The notes: a model not told the origin generated them from the letters alone. A stretch of 64,000 bases of DNA from Piscibacillus salipiscarius JCM 13188 (GCF_001311865.1 NZ_BBCD01000001.1:1-64000), one strand, 5' to 3'. Positions 1 to 10,104 are shown, numbered from the stretch's first letter. Numbers and translations: made by a program.

Positions 1-46
1 CCCGCGCCGTGCCTGCGGAAAGCGAAGCATTTTGACGCAGCTAAAT
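1..46. repeat. GC-rich fragment of a possible dispersed intergenic repeat
   Basis: This stretch is clearly richer in G+C than its surroundings and contains no gene. It includes GCGGAAAGCGAAGC, which resembles motifs I recall from intergenic dispersed repeats of Bacillaceae genomes. It is cut by the window edge, so its full form cannot be seen. Confidence 0.3.
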
Positions 47-49
47 AAT

Positions 50-94
50 GAAGACGAATATTAGGGATTGATCTCTCCTCTAATATTCGTCTTC
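50..94. terminator. Long hairpin downstream of yneQ
   Basis: GAAGACGAATATTAG and CTAATATTCGTCTTC form a perfect 15-bp stem around a 15-nt loop. It lies just beyond the 3' end of the yneQ-yneP pair and probably ends that transcript, though the following T-tract is weak on either strand. Confidence 0.65.
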
Positions 95-130
95 TTCTAG
101 ATTAATATATATTTTGTACAAGCCTCGGAG

Positions 131-427
131 TTATTTAAACCGACTCAGTTGATCTAGCTTATTTTCAGCTCTTAAAACATCTTCTTGAAATGAACCGATT
201 AAATCAAAATGTGGGTACTTCTCATCTTTATGTATCCATTTAGGATTAAGCCCGTGTTTCCTTCCCCACTTTATTAATTTATCTATATCGCTACAACCTA
301 CTTTTGTTACAGTCTTCATATTTGGAAAGCGTTCATCTAACCAATAATGTGTTATAAAAGCGATTTCTCCTGCCTGAACTCTCTTTTTCCATTCTTTTAG
401 CTCTTCTCTTTTTAATCCAAAGGCCAT
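131..427 (-). CDS. yneQ: YneQ-like conserved small protein
   Basis: This is a complete 98-residue reading frame, soluble and highly charged, with no signal peptide or membrane segment. Length, sequence style (start MAFGLKREELKEWKKRV) and position directly after a YneP-like thioesterase match B. subtilis YneQ. The function of that family is not known to me. Its start is only 3 bases after the yneP stop, so the two genes are almost certainly co-transcribed and translationally coupled. The assignment leans on synteny with the citB-yneN-tlp-yneP-yneQ order. Confidence 0.8.
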   Translation of the reverse strand: MAFGLKREELKEWKKRVQAGEIAFITHYWLDERFPNMKTVTKVGCSDIDKLIKWGRKHGLNPKWIHKDEKYPHFDLIGSFQEDVLRAENKLDQLSRFK

Positions 428-430
428 ATC

Positions 431-850
431 TTACTCCTCCACAGCTTCTAAATATGCCTCATGCCAATCAGGAAAATGCTTTCTAATTGAGATTGGTCTG
501 AAATTAGATTTTTTCACACATACGTGAGTAGATTTACCTGTAACTGATAATGTTCCATCTTCAGAATAAATTTCATAACCATATATGACTCTAAAACCGT
601 CGTAATGATCAATCCATGTTTTTACTTTAGCGGTTTGACCATAACGAATCGCTTGTTTATACTTGGCTTCAATATCCAGTACTGGTGAAACTACGCCCTC
701 ATTTTCCATCTGTGCGTAACTAAACCCTAATTGTTCAATTAAATGGGTTCGTCCAATTTCAAACCATACAAGATAATTTGCATGATAGACAACTCCCATT
801 TGATCAGTTTCTTGATATCTAACTTTGACGTTTGTTTCATTGATGACCAT
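431..850 (-). CDS. yneP: YbgC/YneP-type acyl-CoA thioesterase (hotdog fold)
   Basis: The product is a 139-residue hotdog-fold thioesterase of the YbgC/4-hydroxybenzoyl-CoA thioesterase group. Near the N-terminus, VRYQETDQMGVVYHANYL contains the family signature with the catalytic Asp (residue 16 region) and the conserved YHANY segment. Such enzymes cleave acyl-CoA or acyl-carrier-protein thioesters in the cytosol, and the natural substrate of the Bacillus member is not established. The gene starts with ATG at 850 and is complete. It lies in the conserved tlp-yneP-yneQ cluster, with yneQ following immediately. Confidence 0.87.
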   Translation of the reverse strand: MVINETNVKVRYQETDQMGVVYHANYLVWFEIGRTHLIEQLGFSYAQMENEGVVSPVLDIEAKYKQAIRYGQTAKVKTWIDHYDGFRVIYGYEIYSEDGTLSVTGKSTHVCVKKSNFRPISIRKHFPDWHEAYLEAVEE

Positions 851-928
851 GCTTCGAACTCTCCCTTAATCTAAAATGTTAACTGAAATAATAGTCATTC
901 ACATATTAAAGTTTAACATAACAAATAA

Positions 929-954
929 AAAAGTTGGCCATAAGCCAACTTTTT
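929..954 (-). terminator. Terminator of tlp
   Basis: AAAAGTTGGC and GCCAACTTTT form a 10-bp stem with a short CATAA-type loop and flanking A and T runs. It sits at the corrected end of tlp. Symmetry means it could act on both strands. Confidence 0.75.
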
Positions 955-1173
955 AATGATCTTTCGCTTCGTCACTCGCTTCTTCCCTTAACCCTTTAAT
1001 TGATTGACGTCTTCTTTCATTTTTGCTTGGATTTGTTGCTTTTGTTCTTCTGAAGCTGATTCCATTGATTCTTCAGCTTCTTCCATATTTTCGATCGTAT
1101 TTTGAATGTTCGATTGAATTTTTTCCACATTATCAGAACGATCGTCAGGTTTAGGTTGATTGCGATTTGTCAT
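953..1173 (-). CDS. tlp: Small acid-soluble spore protein Tlp
   Basis: The sequence begins MTNRNQPKPDDRSDNVEK and continues with a Gln/Glu-rich helical segment, closely resembling the Tlp spore-core proteins of Bacillus (about 70-85 residues). The literal frame stops at 988 after NQLKG. One extra A in the TTAAAGGG run would continue it as LREEASDEAKDH with a stop at 953, beside the terminator, and I use that end. The second ATG (1173) is chosen because homologues start MT. Tlp is expressed late in the forespore and is a marker of sporulation in this organism. Confidence 0.82.
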
Positions 1174-1225
1174 GCACATTCATCTCCTTCACATTTTGTT
1201 TTTAATATGTGAAGTGTGACCATTA

Positions 1226-1373
1226 CTATGCATGTTTTTCATTATTTTTAATAATACCTAGTCGCTCATCAAGCTTATCGTAAATCCGTTCCATCTCATC
1301 AGGGTTTTTCATGATTTTTCTTTTTCACTTTCAATTAAAGATTGGAATGTGACAAATCCTTTTTACGCAACAT
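1226..1373 (-). CDS. FbpB-like small basic protein, frame broken
   Basis: Starting at ATG 1373 after an AAAAAGGAGA ribosome site, the reading MLRKK(G)FVTFQSLIESEKEK followed by a short charged tail resembles FbpB/FbpC-type small basic proteins, which in B. subtilis are induced by Fur derepression and help RNA chaperoning during iron sparing. The literal frame stops after 12 codons, so at least one single-base indel in the AAAAAGG run must be assumed. The open length is about 48 residues. I see no Fur box upstream. The family assignment is tentative because the protein is so short. Confidence 0.5.
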
Positions 1374-1433
1374 AATCGTCTCCTTTTTGCAAATAGTTTG
1401 ACCATTATGTTGGTAAAATATACTTATACTAAT

Positions 1434-1994
1434 CTAACTTTTCCATTTTTGAACCATTTCATCATATGTCATAGGACCTGATTTCTTTTGCAACTGAATC
1501 TCACCTTTTGTGTTAATAAAATAGGTCGTTGGCAAATTAGGAATTTTATACCTAGCTGCTACTTCGGTTGTTTTATCAAGAAGTATCGGAAACGTCAGTT
1601 CGTAATCTTTTACAAATTTTTCTAGCATTATCTAATACTGGTTCATTCGTATTAACTGCCAGTACAGCTACTTCGTCTCCGTATTCTTCATAAAATTTCT
1701 GCATATGTGGCATTTCTTCCTTACATGGCCCGCACCAAGAAGCCCAAAAGTTCAAGAAAACTTTTTTACCTCTATAGTCTTGAAGCTGTACCTTCTTACC
1801 TTCATATTTTCCAATTGAAAATTAGGTGCCATATCTCCCACATCTGTTCCTCCAGATTCAACCTCCATTCCTTCAGGTACGATGAATATTGAATCCTCAT
1901 TTTCGCTTTTGTCACTTGAAAAAGCTGTATTATAAACAACGATACTTAATAAGATTACTATAATTCCTATTGCAAATATTCGTTTCCAAATCAA
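1434..1994 (-). CDS. yneN: YneN-like membrane-anchored thiol-disulfide oxidoreductase, frame broken
   Basis: This is a TlpA/ResA-type thioredoxin. It has an N-terminal membrane anchor (KRIFAIGIIVILLSIVVYNT), then the thioredoxin fold with a CGPC active site in the NFWASWCGPCK segment near base 1740, and the cis-Pro region NLPTTYFINTKG. It would act outside the membrane, reducing or oxidising exported thiols. Two single-base breaks (near 1800 and 1630) split the frame. The start is set at TTG 1994, nine bases after an AAGGAGG ribosome site. Position between acnA and tlp matches yneN of B. subtilis. A second, intact paralogue lies at 31919-32491. Confidence 0.8.
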
Positions 1995-2186
1995 CGTGTT
2001 GTGCCTCCTTGCCCACATTAGAACACTTACTTATTATCACAACCTTATCTTAACAAAAATTACACCCTAGGAGAATTTGATTTGATCAAAACTAGTGAAA
2101 ACTTTGTTAAAGATGTTCCTAAATTTGGAATAAGTAAATAGGAAAAAGACAAACTATACATTAGAATTTACAAGGAGGTTATCAGT

Positions 2187-4304
2187 ATGACTAAACAACC
2201 TGAAAACGAACCTAATAAAAAACAACAACAATTAGAAGATTTTAAAGTAGATCATGAGGGTCAAGATTTAACAACAAATCAAGGAACAAAGGTATCAAAT
2301 ACCTCTGATTCACTAAAAGCAGGTGAACGTGGCCCCACCATAATGGAAGACTTTCACTTCCGTGAAAAAGTAACTCACTTTGATCATGAACGCATTCCAG
2401 AAAGAGTCGTACATGCTAGAGGCTTTGGGGTGCACGGCTACTTTCAGGTTTATGAGCCATTAACAGACCTAACTAAAGCTAAATTCCTTCAAGATCCAAA
2501 TGTTAAGACACCCGTCTTTGTTAGGTTTTCAACTGTCGTGGGCTCTAGGGGCTCTGCGGATACGGTCCGTGATGTCAGAGGTTTTGCAACAAAATTTTAT
2601 ACCGAAGAAGGAAACTTTGATTTAGTGGGCAATAATATGCCTATATTCTTTATTCAAGATGCCATTAAGTTTCCAGATTTGGTCCATGCCATCAAACCTG
2701 AACCAAATAATGAAATTCCTCAAGCTTCTGCAGCACATGATACATTTTGGGACTGGGTCGTCAATAATCAAGAAACGGCACACATGATTATGTGGTTACT
2801 TTCAGACCGAGGGATTCCAAGGAGTTTCAGAATGATGGAAGGATTTGGGGTACACACCTTTAGATTAGTCAATTCAGAAGGTAAAGCACGATTTGTTAAG
2901 TTCCATTGGAAGCCTAAACTTGGTGTTCATTCTTTAACCTGGGATGAGGCACAGAAAATCGCGGGTAAAGATCCAGACTTTAACCGCCGAGATTTATGGG
3001 ATGCTATTAATGATGGTGAGTATCCGGAATTTGAACTAGGACTCCAAGTAATTGAGGAAGAACAAGAATTTGATTTCGATTTTGATATTTTGGATGCTAC
3101 TAAAATCTGGCCAGAAGAACAAGTACCTGTAAAATAGTTGGCAAAATGACTCTTGACCGTAATCAGGATAATTTTTTCACTGAAACTGAACAAGCAGCTT
3201 TCCACTTAGGTAATGTCGTTCCAGGTATTGATTTTACAAATGATCCCCTTCTACAAGGACGTTTATTCTCATACTTAGATACTCAATTACTACGATTAGG
3301 CGGGCCTAACTTTCATGAAATACCAATTAATAGACCTATTATTCAGTATTACAATAATCAGCGAGATGGCTTTCATAGAATGACAATCGACAAAGGAAAA
3401 GTATCCTATTTTCCAAATTCTATCCGCCAAAATGATCCCACACCAGCTCCTGGTAAGGATGGTGGATATGAACATTATCAAGAGAAGGTGGACGGTAGAA
3501 AAGTTCGTACACGCAGTGAAAGTTTTAATGATCACTTTAGTCAAGCAAGACTTTTTTGGAATAGTATGTCGCCTGCAGAAAAGAAACATATCATTAAAGC
3601 CTTCTATTTTGAAGTTGGTAATGTGAAAGATAAAAAAAATTCGTCAAAAAGTTGTTGATATGTTTAACCAAGTTGATCATGATCTTGCCAAAGAGATTGC
3701 GAAAGGTATAGGAGCCAACCAACCTACTAAAAAGAATAATGCGGCCATAACTGAAACATCTCCTGCACTGAGCCAGGAAAACACCAATAAATCACCCGAA
3801 ACACGTAAAGTAGCTGTACTAGTTGATGAAGGATTTAACTATAACGAATTAAAACAAATCATGGTCGCATGTGAAAAACAACACGTTCATTTGGAATTCA
3901 TCAGCAAAACATTCAGCCCTGTTAACAGTGCTGAAGGTGACCAAATTGAACCACATAAAAGCTTTGCAAACAGTCATTCAGTTATGTATGATGCTTTATT
4001 TATACCAGGTGGGCAGCATATAGATATGTTAAGTGGTTATAAGGAAGCAAAAGATTTCGTTAATGACACATTTGCTCATGCTAAACCGATAGGCGCAACG
4101 AACGAAGCTTTGGAACTATTAGCAAATACATTAGTTAAAAATATTGCTTATACAAATGATCATACCGGAGAAGTATATTCTAACTTAGGAGTAGTGACAG
4201 TTAATGATGCTCATGATTTAACACAATTCAATCAAGCTTTTATTGACGCCGTTGCACAACATCGTCACTGGATGCGTGAAAATCACGACCGTAAACAAGC
4301 ATAA
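2187..4304 (+). CDS. katE: Large-subunit monofunctional catalase (KatE/HPII type) with C-terminal DJ-1-like domain
   Basis: Read as one gene this encodes about 705 residues, the size of clade-2 large-subunit haem catalases. The catalytic His lies in [14 protein letters not shown], the distal Asn in GNNMPIFF, and the proximal haem Tyr in [10 protein letters not shown]. From about base 3800 a class I glutamine amidotransferase/DJ-1-like domain follows ([14 protein letters not shown]), characteristic of HPII. A missing A near 3135 (GTAAAATAG) and an extra A near 3640 (A8 run) split the frame into three literal pieces that overlap exactly where the protein should continue. An AAGGAGG site precedes ATG 2187. 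It detoxifies hydrogen peroxide in the cytosol. Confidence 0.85.
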
Positions 4305-4309
4305 AGAAT

Positions 4310-4340
4310 AAAAGCACATCGCTAATAGCGATGTGCTTTT
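4310..4340. terminator. Bidirectional terminator between katE and acnA
   Basis: AAAGCACATCGCTA and TAGCGATGTGCTTT form a near-perfect stem with T runs on both sides. It lies between the convergent catalase and aconitase genes and can serve both. Confidence 0.88.
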
Positions 4341-4353
4341 AAAGTTGCTAATA

Positions 4354-7059
4354 TTATGCATTTTGTAGCTTGTTACGTAGAACCATTTGAAGAATTCCAC
4401 CGTGACGGTAGTAATCAACTTCTACATCACTATCAAAACGTGCAATTACTTCAAATTCTTTAGTATTACCATCTTCATCAGTTGCGGTAACTTTGACTAA
4501 ATCATGTGGTTTAACATCTTCTGTTACTTGAACATCAAATGTTTCTTTACCAGTTAGACCTAGAGATTCAATGCTGTCACCATCTTGGAACTGAAGTGGT
4601 AATACGCCCATCATAACAAGGTTAGAACGGTGGATACGCTCAAAGCTTTCAGCAATAACGGTCTTGATACCTAATAGGTCAGTACCTTTTGCTGCCCAGT
4701 CACGAGAGCTTCCCATACCGTAATCTTTACCTGCGATGACACATAGATCGGTACCATCTTCTTTATACTTCATTGCAGCGTCGTAAATAGGCATAACGTC
4801 ACCTGTTGGCCAGTAAGTAGTGAAGCCACCTTCTTTACCTCCTGCAATTTCATTACGAATACGAATGTTACCAAACGTACCACGCATCATAACTTCATGG
4901 TTACCACGACGTGAACCGTAAGAGTTAAAGTTACGAGGAGATACATCTTTATCCATTAGATATCTACCTGCTGGCATATCCTTTGGAATAGCACCTGCTG
5001 GTGAAATGTGGTCTGTTGTTACAGAGTCACCAAATTTACCAACTACGCGCATTCCTTTAAGCGGCGTAACCTCTTTTGGATCTTTAGACATTTCTTCAAA
5101 GAATGGTGGGTTTTGAATGTAAGTTGAATCATCGTCCCACTCATAAAGAGGTTCATCTGTTGTTTGGATTTCATTCCATTTTTCGTTTGAATTGAATACT
5201 TCTTCGTATTCTTTACGGAAGATTTCAGGTGTTACAACCTTTTCAATCTCCGCTTTGATTTCATCAGATGAAGGCCAGATATCTTTAAAGTAAACATCAT
5301 TGCCATCTTTATCTTGACCTAATGGTTCGTTTAAGATGTCGACATCTACTGTACCTGCTAGAGCATACGCCACAACTAATGGTGGTGATGCTAAGTAGTT
5401 TGCACGAACTAATGGATGAATACGACCTTCAAAGTTACGGTTACCAGATAGTACTGAAGCAACAGTTAGATCGGATTCTGCAATTGTTTCTTCAATTTCC
5501 GGTAGTAACGGACCAGAGTTACCGATACATGTTGTACAACCGTAACCAACTAGGTTGAAACCTAGTTCATTTAAATATTCCATTAAACCTGAGTTCTCTA
5601 GGTAGTTCGTTACTACTTTAGAACCAGGAGCTAATGATGTTTTAACATAATCAGGTACGTTTAATCCTTTTTCTACTGCATTTTTAGCTAGTAGACCTGC
5701 ACCTAACATTACGTGTGGGTTAGACGTATTCGTACAAGACGTAATCGCTGCAATAGCAACAGCACCAGTCTTCATAGGTACTTCTTTACCATCGTTAAAT
5801 TTAACAACTGCTTCTTTATCCTTTTCATCTTCAGAAAGTCCGAAGCCTTGGTTACCAGCAGGAGCTGTTAAAGCTTCATTAAATGACTTCTTCATTTGAG
5901 ATAAAGGAATTAAGTCTTGTGGACGCTTTGGACCAGATAAGTTTGGTTCAAGTTCAGAAAGGTCAATCTCAACTAGTTGAGTGAATTCTGGATCTTCTTG
6001 ATCTGGTGTATAGAATAAATCGTTCTTTTGTAAATATTCTTTTACAAGTTGAACTTGTTCTTCTGAACGTCCAGTTAGACGCATGTAATCTAATGATTCT
6101 TCATCAACTGGGAAGAAACCACAAGTAGCACCATATTCAGGAGCCATGTTAGAAATTGTTGCACGATCTGCTAGTGGCATCTCAGATAAACCAGGGCCGA
6201 AGAATTCAACAAATTTACCAACAACTTTCTTCTCACGTAACACTTGAGTGACTTTAAGTGCTAAGTCAGTTGCAGTTGTACCTTCTGGGAAGCTTCCTTT
6301 TAATTTTACACCGACAACTTCTGGTGTTGGGAAGTATGAAGGTTGACCAAGCATTCCAGCTTCAGCTTCAATACCACCTACACCCCAACCAAGTACACCT
6401 AAACCATTGATCATTGTCGTATGAGAGTCAGTACCTACAAGTGTGTCAGGAAACGCATCATACGTACCATCATCTTGTTGTTGTTCATGTACAACGTTAG
6501 CAATATATTCTAAGTTAACTTGGTGTACGATACCTGTTGCTGGTGGAACCGCACGATAGTTATCGAAGGCTTTTTGAGCCCAGTGTAAGAACTCGTAACG
6601 TTCTTTGTTACGATCGAATTCAATTTCCATATTTGCTTTTAGTGCATTTGGAGTACCATACTGATCAACCTGTACTGAGTGGTCGATAACCAGATCCACT
6701 GGTACTTCTGGGTTAATCTGGTCTGGGCTTCCACCCATATCTACCATTGCTTTACGTAGAGAAGCTAAATCTACTACTGCAGGAACTCCTGTGAAGTCCT
6801 GTAAAATGACTCGTGATGGTTTAAAAGGAACATCTACTGATTCCCCTTTTCCCCATTTAGCTAATTTTTCAATGTGTTCATCTTTAATAACATGACCATC
6901 ATGTTGACGTAAAACTGATTCTAAAAGAACACGAATAGAGAAAGGTAGCCTAGAGATCTTGCCTAAGCCTTTTTCTTCTAATGCTTTTAGATGATAATAG
7001 TTATACGTCTTACCATTCAATTCAAATTGCTTTTTTGCATTAAAGGCATTTGCTGTCAC
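4354..7059 (-). CDS. acnA: Aconitate hydratase A
   Basis: This intact 901-residue protein is the bacterial cytosolic aconitase (CitB/AcnA type), interconverting citrate and isocitrate in the TCA cycle. The 4Fe-4S ligands are seen in [10 protein letters not shown] and [13 protein letters not shown]. Substrate-loop signatures include [14 protein letters not shown] and, in the swivel domain, [16 protein letters not shown]. In Bacillus the apo-enzyme also binds iron-responsive RNA, a moonlighting role known for the family but not shown here. The gene begins after a GGGGG ribosome site and stands alone, with a dyad symmetric element upstream (7099-7122). Confidence 0.97.
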   Translation of the reverse strand: MTANAFNAKKQFELNGKTYNYYHLKALEEKGLGKISRLPFSIRVLLESVLRQHDGHVIKDEHIEKLAKWGKGESVDVPFKPSRVILQDFTGVPAVVDLASLRKAMVDMGGSPDQINPEVPVDLVIDHSVQVDQYGTPNALKANMEIEFDRNKERYEFLHWAQKAFDNYRAVPPATGIVHQVNLEYIANVVHEQQQDDGTYDAFPDTLVGTDSHTTMINGLGVLGWGVGGIEAEAGMLGQPSYFPTPEVVGVKLKGSFPEGTTATDLALKVTQVLREKKVVGKFVEFFGPGLSEMPLADRATISNMAPEYGATCGFFPVDEESLDYMRLTGRSEEQVQLVKEYLQKNDLFYTPDQEDPEFTQLVEIDLSELEPNLSGPKRPQDLIPLSQMKKSFNEALTAPAGNQGFGLSEDEKDKEAVVKFNDGKEVPMKTGAVAIAAITSCTNTSNPHVMLGAGLLAKNAVEKGLNVPDYVKTSLAPGSKVVTNYLENSGLMEYLNELGFNLVGYGCTTCIGNSGPLLPEIEETIAESDLTVASVLSGNRNFEGRIHPLVRANYLASPPLVVAYALAGTVDVDILNEPLGQDKDGNDVYFKDIWPSSDEIKAEIEKVVTPEIFRKEYEEVFNSNEKWNEIQTTDEPLYEWDDDSTYIQNPPFFEEMSKDPKEVTPLKGMRVVGKFGDSVTTDHISPAGAIPKDMPAGRYLMDKDVSPRNFNSYGSRRGNHEVMMRGTFGNIRIRNEIAGGKEGGFTTYWPTGDVMPIYDAAMKYKEDGTDLCVIAGKDYGMGSSRDWAAKGTDLLGIKTVIAESFERIHRSNLVMMGVLPLQFQDGDSIESLGLTGKETFDVQVTEDVKPHDLVKVTATDEDGNTKEFEVIARFDSDVEVDYYRHGGILQMVLRNKLQNA

Positions 7060-7098
7060 GTTTTTACCCCCTTAATGAAAATATGTAGTTTAATAGAT

Positions 7099-7122
7099 GA
7101 TTCTTATTATTGAAATAGAATC
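7099..7122. promoter_or_regulatory. Dyad element upstream of acnA
   Basis: GATTCT and AGAATC form a 6-bp inverted repeat separated by 12 bases of A/T-rich sequence, 40 bases upstream of the aconitase start. In B. subtilis citB is repressed by CcpC and CodY from upstream sites. This dyad is a plausible operator, but it does not clearly match a CcpC box. Confidence 0.35.
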
Positions 7123-7227
7123 ACTCTTTTTCCGCACTTCTACATTTTATCTGAATTTATACGAGAAGTAAAACATTTGAATGCATTTTTATAGATTTAA
7201 TGCTTTAAAGACTTGGTTTAATCAATT

Positions 7228-8616
7228 TCAACCAATTTTTTTCAAGATAATAACTTCCTCTTCAGGTGTAATTGTTCGAAAATCTAACAAAACCTGTTCT
7301 TGTTCAACTCTAGCAATAATTCGCGGTTTTAAATTTCGTAATTTACTTTTTAGTTTTGTAGCACTTAAGTGTCTGCTTGTGATTGAAACACCATATGAAT
7401 CTAATTCAATCTCTGGCAACGTTCCTCCACCAACCATTGACTTAAGCGGGATTTCTTTTAATGTCAAACCTTTATGATGGCATTCATAATACCGACGAAT
7501 AAAAAGTTTAACTCGTTTCTGAAGTTCCTCCCTTGTTATTAATAAGTCTCTAATAGTGGGAATATTTAAATCTTGTTGTAACCATTGTTTTAAAGTAGAT
7601 TCAAGTGCAGCGTAAGTCATCTTATCAACTCTTAGTACTCTAGCAAGCTGGTGTTTCTTTAATTGTTTAATATATTGCTTTTTTCCTGCAATAATACCAA
7701 CTTGGGGGCCACCAAATAATTTATCACCACTAAACGACACTAAATCAATTCCTGACTTAAGAACGTCCATTACTAGCGGCTCTTTTCCTATACCATGTCT
7801 TGTTAAGTCATAGACCATACCACTTCCAAGATCCTCATATGTCATCACATGATGGTCTTTACCCAATTCAACTAAATCTTCCCTGGTGACTTGATCCGTG
7901 AAACCAACCATGTGAAAATTACTCGTATGAACTTTCATCATTAGGCTGGTTTGGTCATTAATGGCTTTCTCATAATCAAAAAGATGGGTTTTGTTCGTTG
8001 TGCCGACTTCTTTTAATAAAGCTCCACTCTCTTCCATAATAGAAGACACTCTAAAGCTTCCACCGATTTCAACTAATTCACCTCTTGAGACAATAACTTC
8101 ATGATTTTTTGCAAACGCCGTTAATACCATGTAGACAGACGCAGCATTATTATTAACGACAATAGCCGCTTCAGCACCAGTTAATTCTTTTATAAGTTCT
8201 TCAACTAAATCATGCCTAGAACCTCGTTCTCCAGAATCTCGATCAAATTCTAAAGTAGAATAATGCTTAGCTACTTGAACCACTTGATGAATGGCCTTTT
8301 CAGATAATCGAGCTCGTCCTAAGTTAGTGTGTAAAATAGTCCCTGTACCATTTATGACAGGTTCTATTCGATCAGATAAATATTTTTTTATGTTATGTAC
8401 CACTCGATTTTGAATCACAATTAAGGCTTCATTTTTTGATTCAAATGACAACTCATTCTTTAGTAGCTCTTCTCTGATATCATCTACTACTTGGTTGACT
8501 CGTCTTTTTAAAAAGGTTTCAGGCAACCCTTGCTCCTGTTTTAGTTTTTGCATTTCATCTGAATGTAGAATGTCGTGAATAGAAGGTATTAATCTAAATA
8601 AATTCTTCATAAGCAC
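7228..8616 (-). CDS. selA: L-seryl-tRNA(Sec) selenium transferase SelA
   Basis: An intact 462-residue protein of the bacterial SelA family, a PLP-dependent enzyme that converts seryl-tRNA(Sec) to selenocysteyl-tRNA(Sec) using selenophosphate. The PLP lysine lies in SFSGDKLFGGPQ; the N-terminal tRNA-binding helices and the segment NGTGTILHTNLGRA are typical. It starts 41 bases after the SelW-like selenoprotein gene and is likely co-transcribed with it, with a hairpin between that could attenuate. selD diverges on the other side, and selB and selC are within 6 kb, so all selenocysteine machinery is clustered. Confidence 0.97.
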   Translation of the reverse strand: MLMKNLFRLIPSIHDILHSDEMQKLKQEQGLPETFLKRRVNQVVDDIREELLKNELSFESKNEALIVIQNRVVHNIKKYLSDRIEPVINGTGTILHTNLGRARLSEKAIHQVVQVAKHYSTLEFDRDSGERGSRHDLVEELIKELTGAEAAIVVNNNAASVYMVLTAFAKNHEVIVSRGELVEIGGSFRVSSIMEESGALLKEVGTTNKTHLFDYEKAINDQTSLMMKVHTSNFHMVGFTDQVTREDLVELGKDHHVMTYEDLGSGMVYDLTRHGIGKEPLVMDVLKSGIDLVSFSGDKLFGGPQVGIIAGKKQYIKQLKKHQLARVLRVDKMTYAALESTLKQWLQQDLNIPTIRDLLITREELQKRVKLFIRRYYECHHKGLTLKEIPLKSMVGGGTLPEIELDSYGVSITSRHLSATKLKSKLRNLKPRIIARVEQEQVLLDFRTITPEEEVIILKKIG

Positions 8617-8642
8617 ACATTACCTTTCGATTAAATATGGAA

Positions 8643-8671
8643 AAAGTACGCGAAATGTTATCGCGTACTTT
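8643..8671 (-). terminator. Hairpin between selW-like gene and selA
   Basis: AAAGTACGCGA and TCGCGTACTTT form an 11-bp perfect stem overlapping the selW-like stop codon and followed on the minus strand by T residues. It probably terminates or attenuates transcription from the selenoprotein gene into selA. Confidence 0.75.
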
Positions 8672-8909
8672 CTTCTTTCTCTTTCAATAACTCTATTATA
8701 TCATCATGTTTTGGAAATACACCCGTATCTAGTTTAGAATACAATTTATGTTCATTTACGATGACTTCAAATGCACCACCAGATGATGGAACAAGTTTCA
8801 TTTCACTAATGTTATGATGAAATTCAGAAAATAGACTGTCTGCGAGACTCGCAGCTTTTGGTGCGTAGTTTCACATCATACAAAATTCAATGGTTACTTT
8901 ATGTTCCAT
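8658..8909 (-). CDS. SelW-like (Rdx family) selenoprotein with in-frame UGA
   Basis: Reading the TGA at 8871-8873 as selenocysteine gives an 83-residue protein starting MEHKVTIEFCMMU, then NYAPKAASLADSL and ending ESTR. The CxxU redox motif after a first beta strand, the short length and the central GGAFEV segment match the thioredoxin-like SelW/SelT/SelH (Rdx) family. A hairpin with loop GUC begins 16 nt after the UGA, as in bacterial SECIS elements. The gene precedes selA, and a GGGGGATTC site lies before ATG 8909. Standard translation would give a 12-residue stub, so automated annotation would miss it. The physiological substrate is unknown. Confidence 0.88.
8840..8854 (-). promoter_or_regulatory. 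Bacterial SECIS element of the SelW-like gene
   Basis: On the minus strand CUGCGA-GUC-UCGCAG forms a perfect 6-bp stem with a GU-starting loop, beginning 16 nt downstream of the UGA. Stem distance and a G (here GU) at the loop start are the features recognised by the SelB winged-helix domain in characterised bacterial SECIS elements. Confidence 0.78.
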
Positions 8910-8962
8910 GATGAATCCCCCTTTTCTTTACATTAATTTAAGAATATTAAAAGAGTTTTACT

Positions 8963-8991
8963 TTTTCAACTATTAACAGTTTTAGTATAAT
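8963..8991 (+). promoter_or_regulatory. Probable selD promoter
   Basis: A consensus TATAAT at 8986-8991 lies about 30 bases before the selD start codon. The -35 candidate 17 bases upstream (TTTTCA) is weak. Confidence 0.4.
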
Positions 8992-9020
8992 GTAAATAAC
9001 AAATTAAGGGGGTGAGATTG

Positions 9021-10061
9021 GTGAAGCGCCATAAAGATGAAATTATAAAATTAACTTCATTGTCAACCAAAGCTGGATGAGGTTGCAAACTCGCCCCGAG
9101 CGAACTGACTCAAGTTTTGAGTCAAGTTAATACTCATCAAGAGGATGCAAACGTAATCTATAGTCAAAATCATTCAGATGATGCCGGTGTCTATCGATTA
9201 ACTGATGAACTAGCGATGGTTCAAACCGTTGACTATTTCACACCCATTGTCGACGACCCTTATACTTTTGGTCAGATTGCTGCAGCTAATTCATTAAGTG
9301 ATGTCTATGCTATGGGTGCAGATGTTAAGACTGCATTAAATATCGTTGGTTTTAATGTAAAATATGGCAGTCACGTGCTCGCTCAAATCTTACAAGGTGC
9401 GGAAGATAAAGTTCATGAAGCAGGCGGCTCAATTATAGGTGGTCATTCAATTGATGATGATGAGCCAAAATTTGGATTATCTGTTACTGGCCTCGCCCAC
9501 CCGGATCTTATTACTCGAAATGATCAAGCACAACCAGGTGACGTTATAATTCTAACGAAACCTATAGGAATTGGTATAATCACAACAGGTATAAAAAAGG
9601 ACTTGCATCAAATGACATTGCAAATGAAGCCATTAAGTGGATGCAGTTATTAAACAAACAAGCTAGTGAATTATTTAAACATTATTCAGTTCATGCATGC
9701 ACAGATGTAACAGGTTTTGGTCTACTTGGCCACAGCTATGAAATGGCATATGCAAGTGGTGTATCCATGAAACTTAATTACGAAGAAATACCTGTCATTA
9801 AAGGTACTATTGATTTAGCTCAACAAGGAGCCATACCTGGAGGTTCTAAAGCTAACCTAGAGTGGCTAAAAAGCCACGTTTCATTTAACAATCAATTAAA
9901 ACGAGATTGACAGGCTCGTTCTATCTGATGCTATTACTTCTGGTGGGTTACTCATTTCTATGAAAGAGTCAGAAGCAAAACAATACATTAATGAACTAAC
10001 AGGTCATCGTGCAAAAATAATTGGTTATGTTACTGAAAAAATGAATCTGCAATTTATGTAG
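9021..10061 (+). CDS. selD: Selenide, water dikinase SelD, itself a selenoprotein; two frame breaks
   Basis: SelD makes selenophosphate from selenide and ATP. Translation from GTG 9021 (after AAGGGGGTGAG) gives KAG-U-GCKLAP, with TGA 9078-9080 exactly where other SelD proteins carry the catalytic Cys/Sec (residue 20 here). An 8-bp hairpin with loop GUU follows at 9106-9124. Family segments TVDYFTPIVDDPYTFG, NSLSDVYAMGAD and GGHSIDDDEPKFG are intact. Single-base breaks occur near 9594 (A6 run; A7 restores frame) and near 9896 (TTAAAACGAG), after which SDAITSGGLLISM continues to TAG 10061. Net length about 347 residues is normal. The breaks look like sequencing errors rather than decay. Confidence 0.9.
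9106..9124 (+). promoter_or_regulatory. Bacterial SECIS element of selD
   Basis: TGACTCAA-GTT-TTGAGTCA is a perfect 8-bp stem with a GUU loop starting 25 nt after the UGA codon, inside the coding sequence. Position and the GU loop fit SelB-binding elements. Confidence 0.75.
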
Positions 10062-10071
10062 ACTAAAACAA

Positions 10072-10099
10072 GGGTCTCCCAGCTTAACTGGGGGGACCC
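10072..10099. terminator. Bidirectional terminator between selD and selB
   Basis: GGGTCTCCCAG and CTGGGGGGACCC form a strong G+C-rich stem between the convergent selD and selB genes. Confidence 0.85.
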
Positions 10100-10104
10100 T
10101 TACT

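Noticed and set aside
2187-4304. Three separate genes (two catalase fragments and a DJ-1-like protein)
   Set aside because: The pieces abut exactly and together give the length and domain order of a large-subunit catalase; each break is a single base in an A run.
9594-10061. selD as a decayed pseudogene
   Set aside because: Both breaks are single-base, compensate each other's frame, and all downstream family motifs are intact; similar breaks occur throughout the window.
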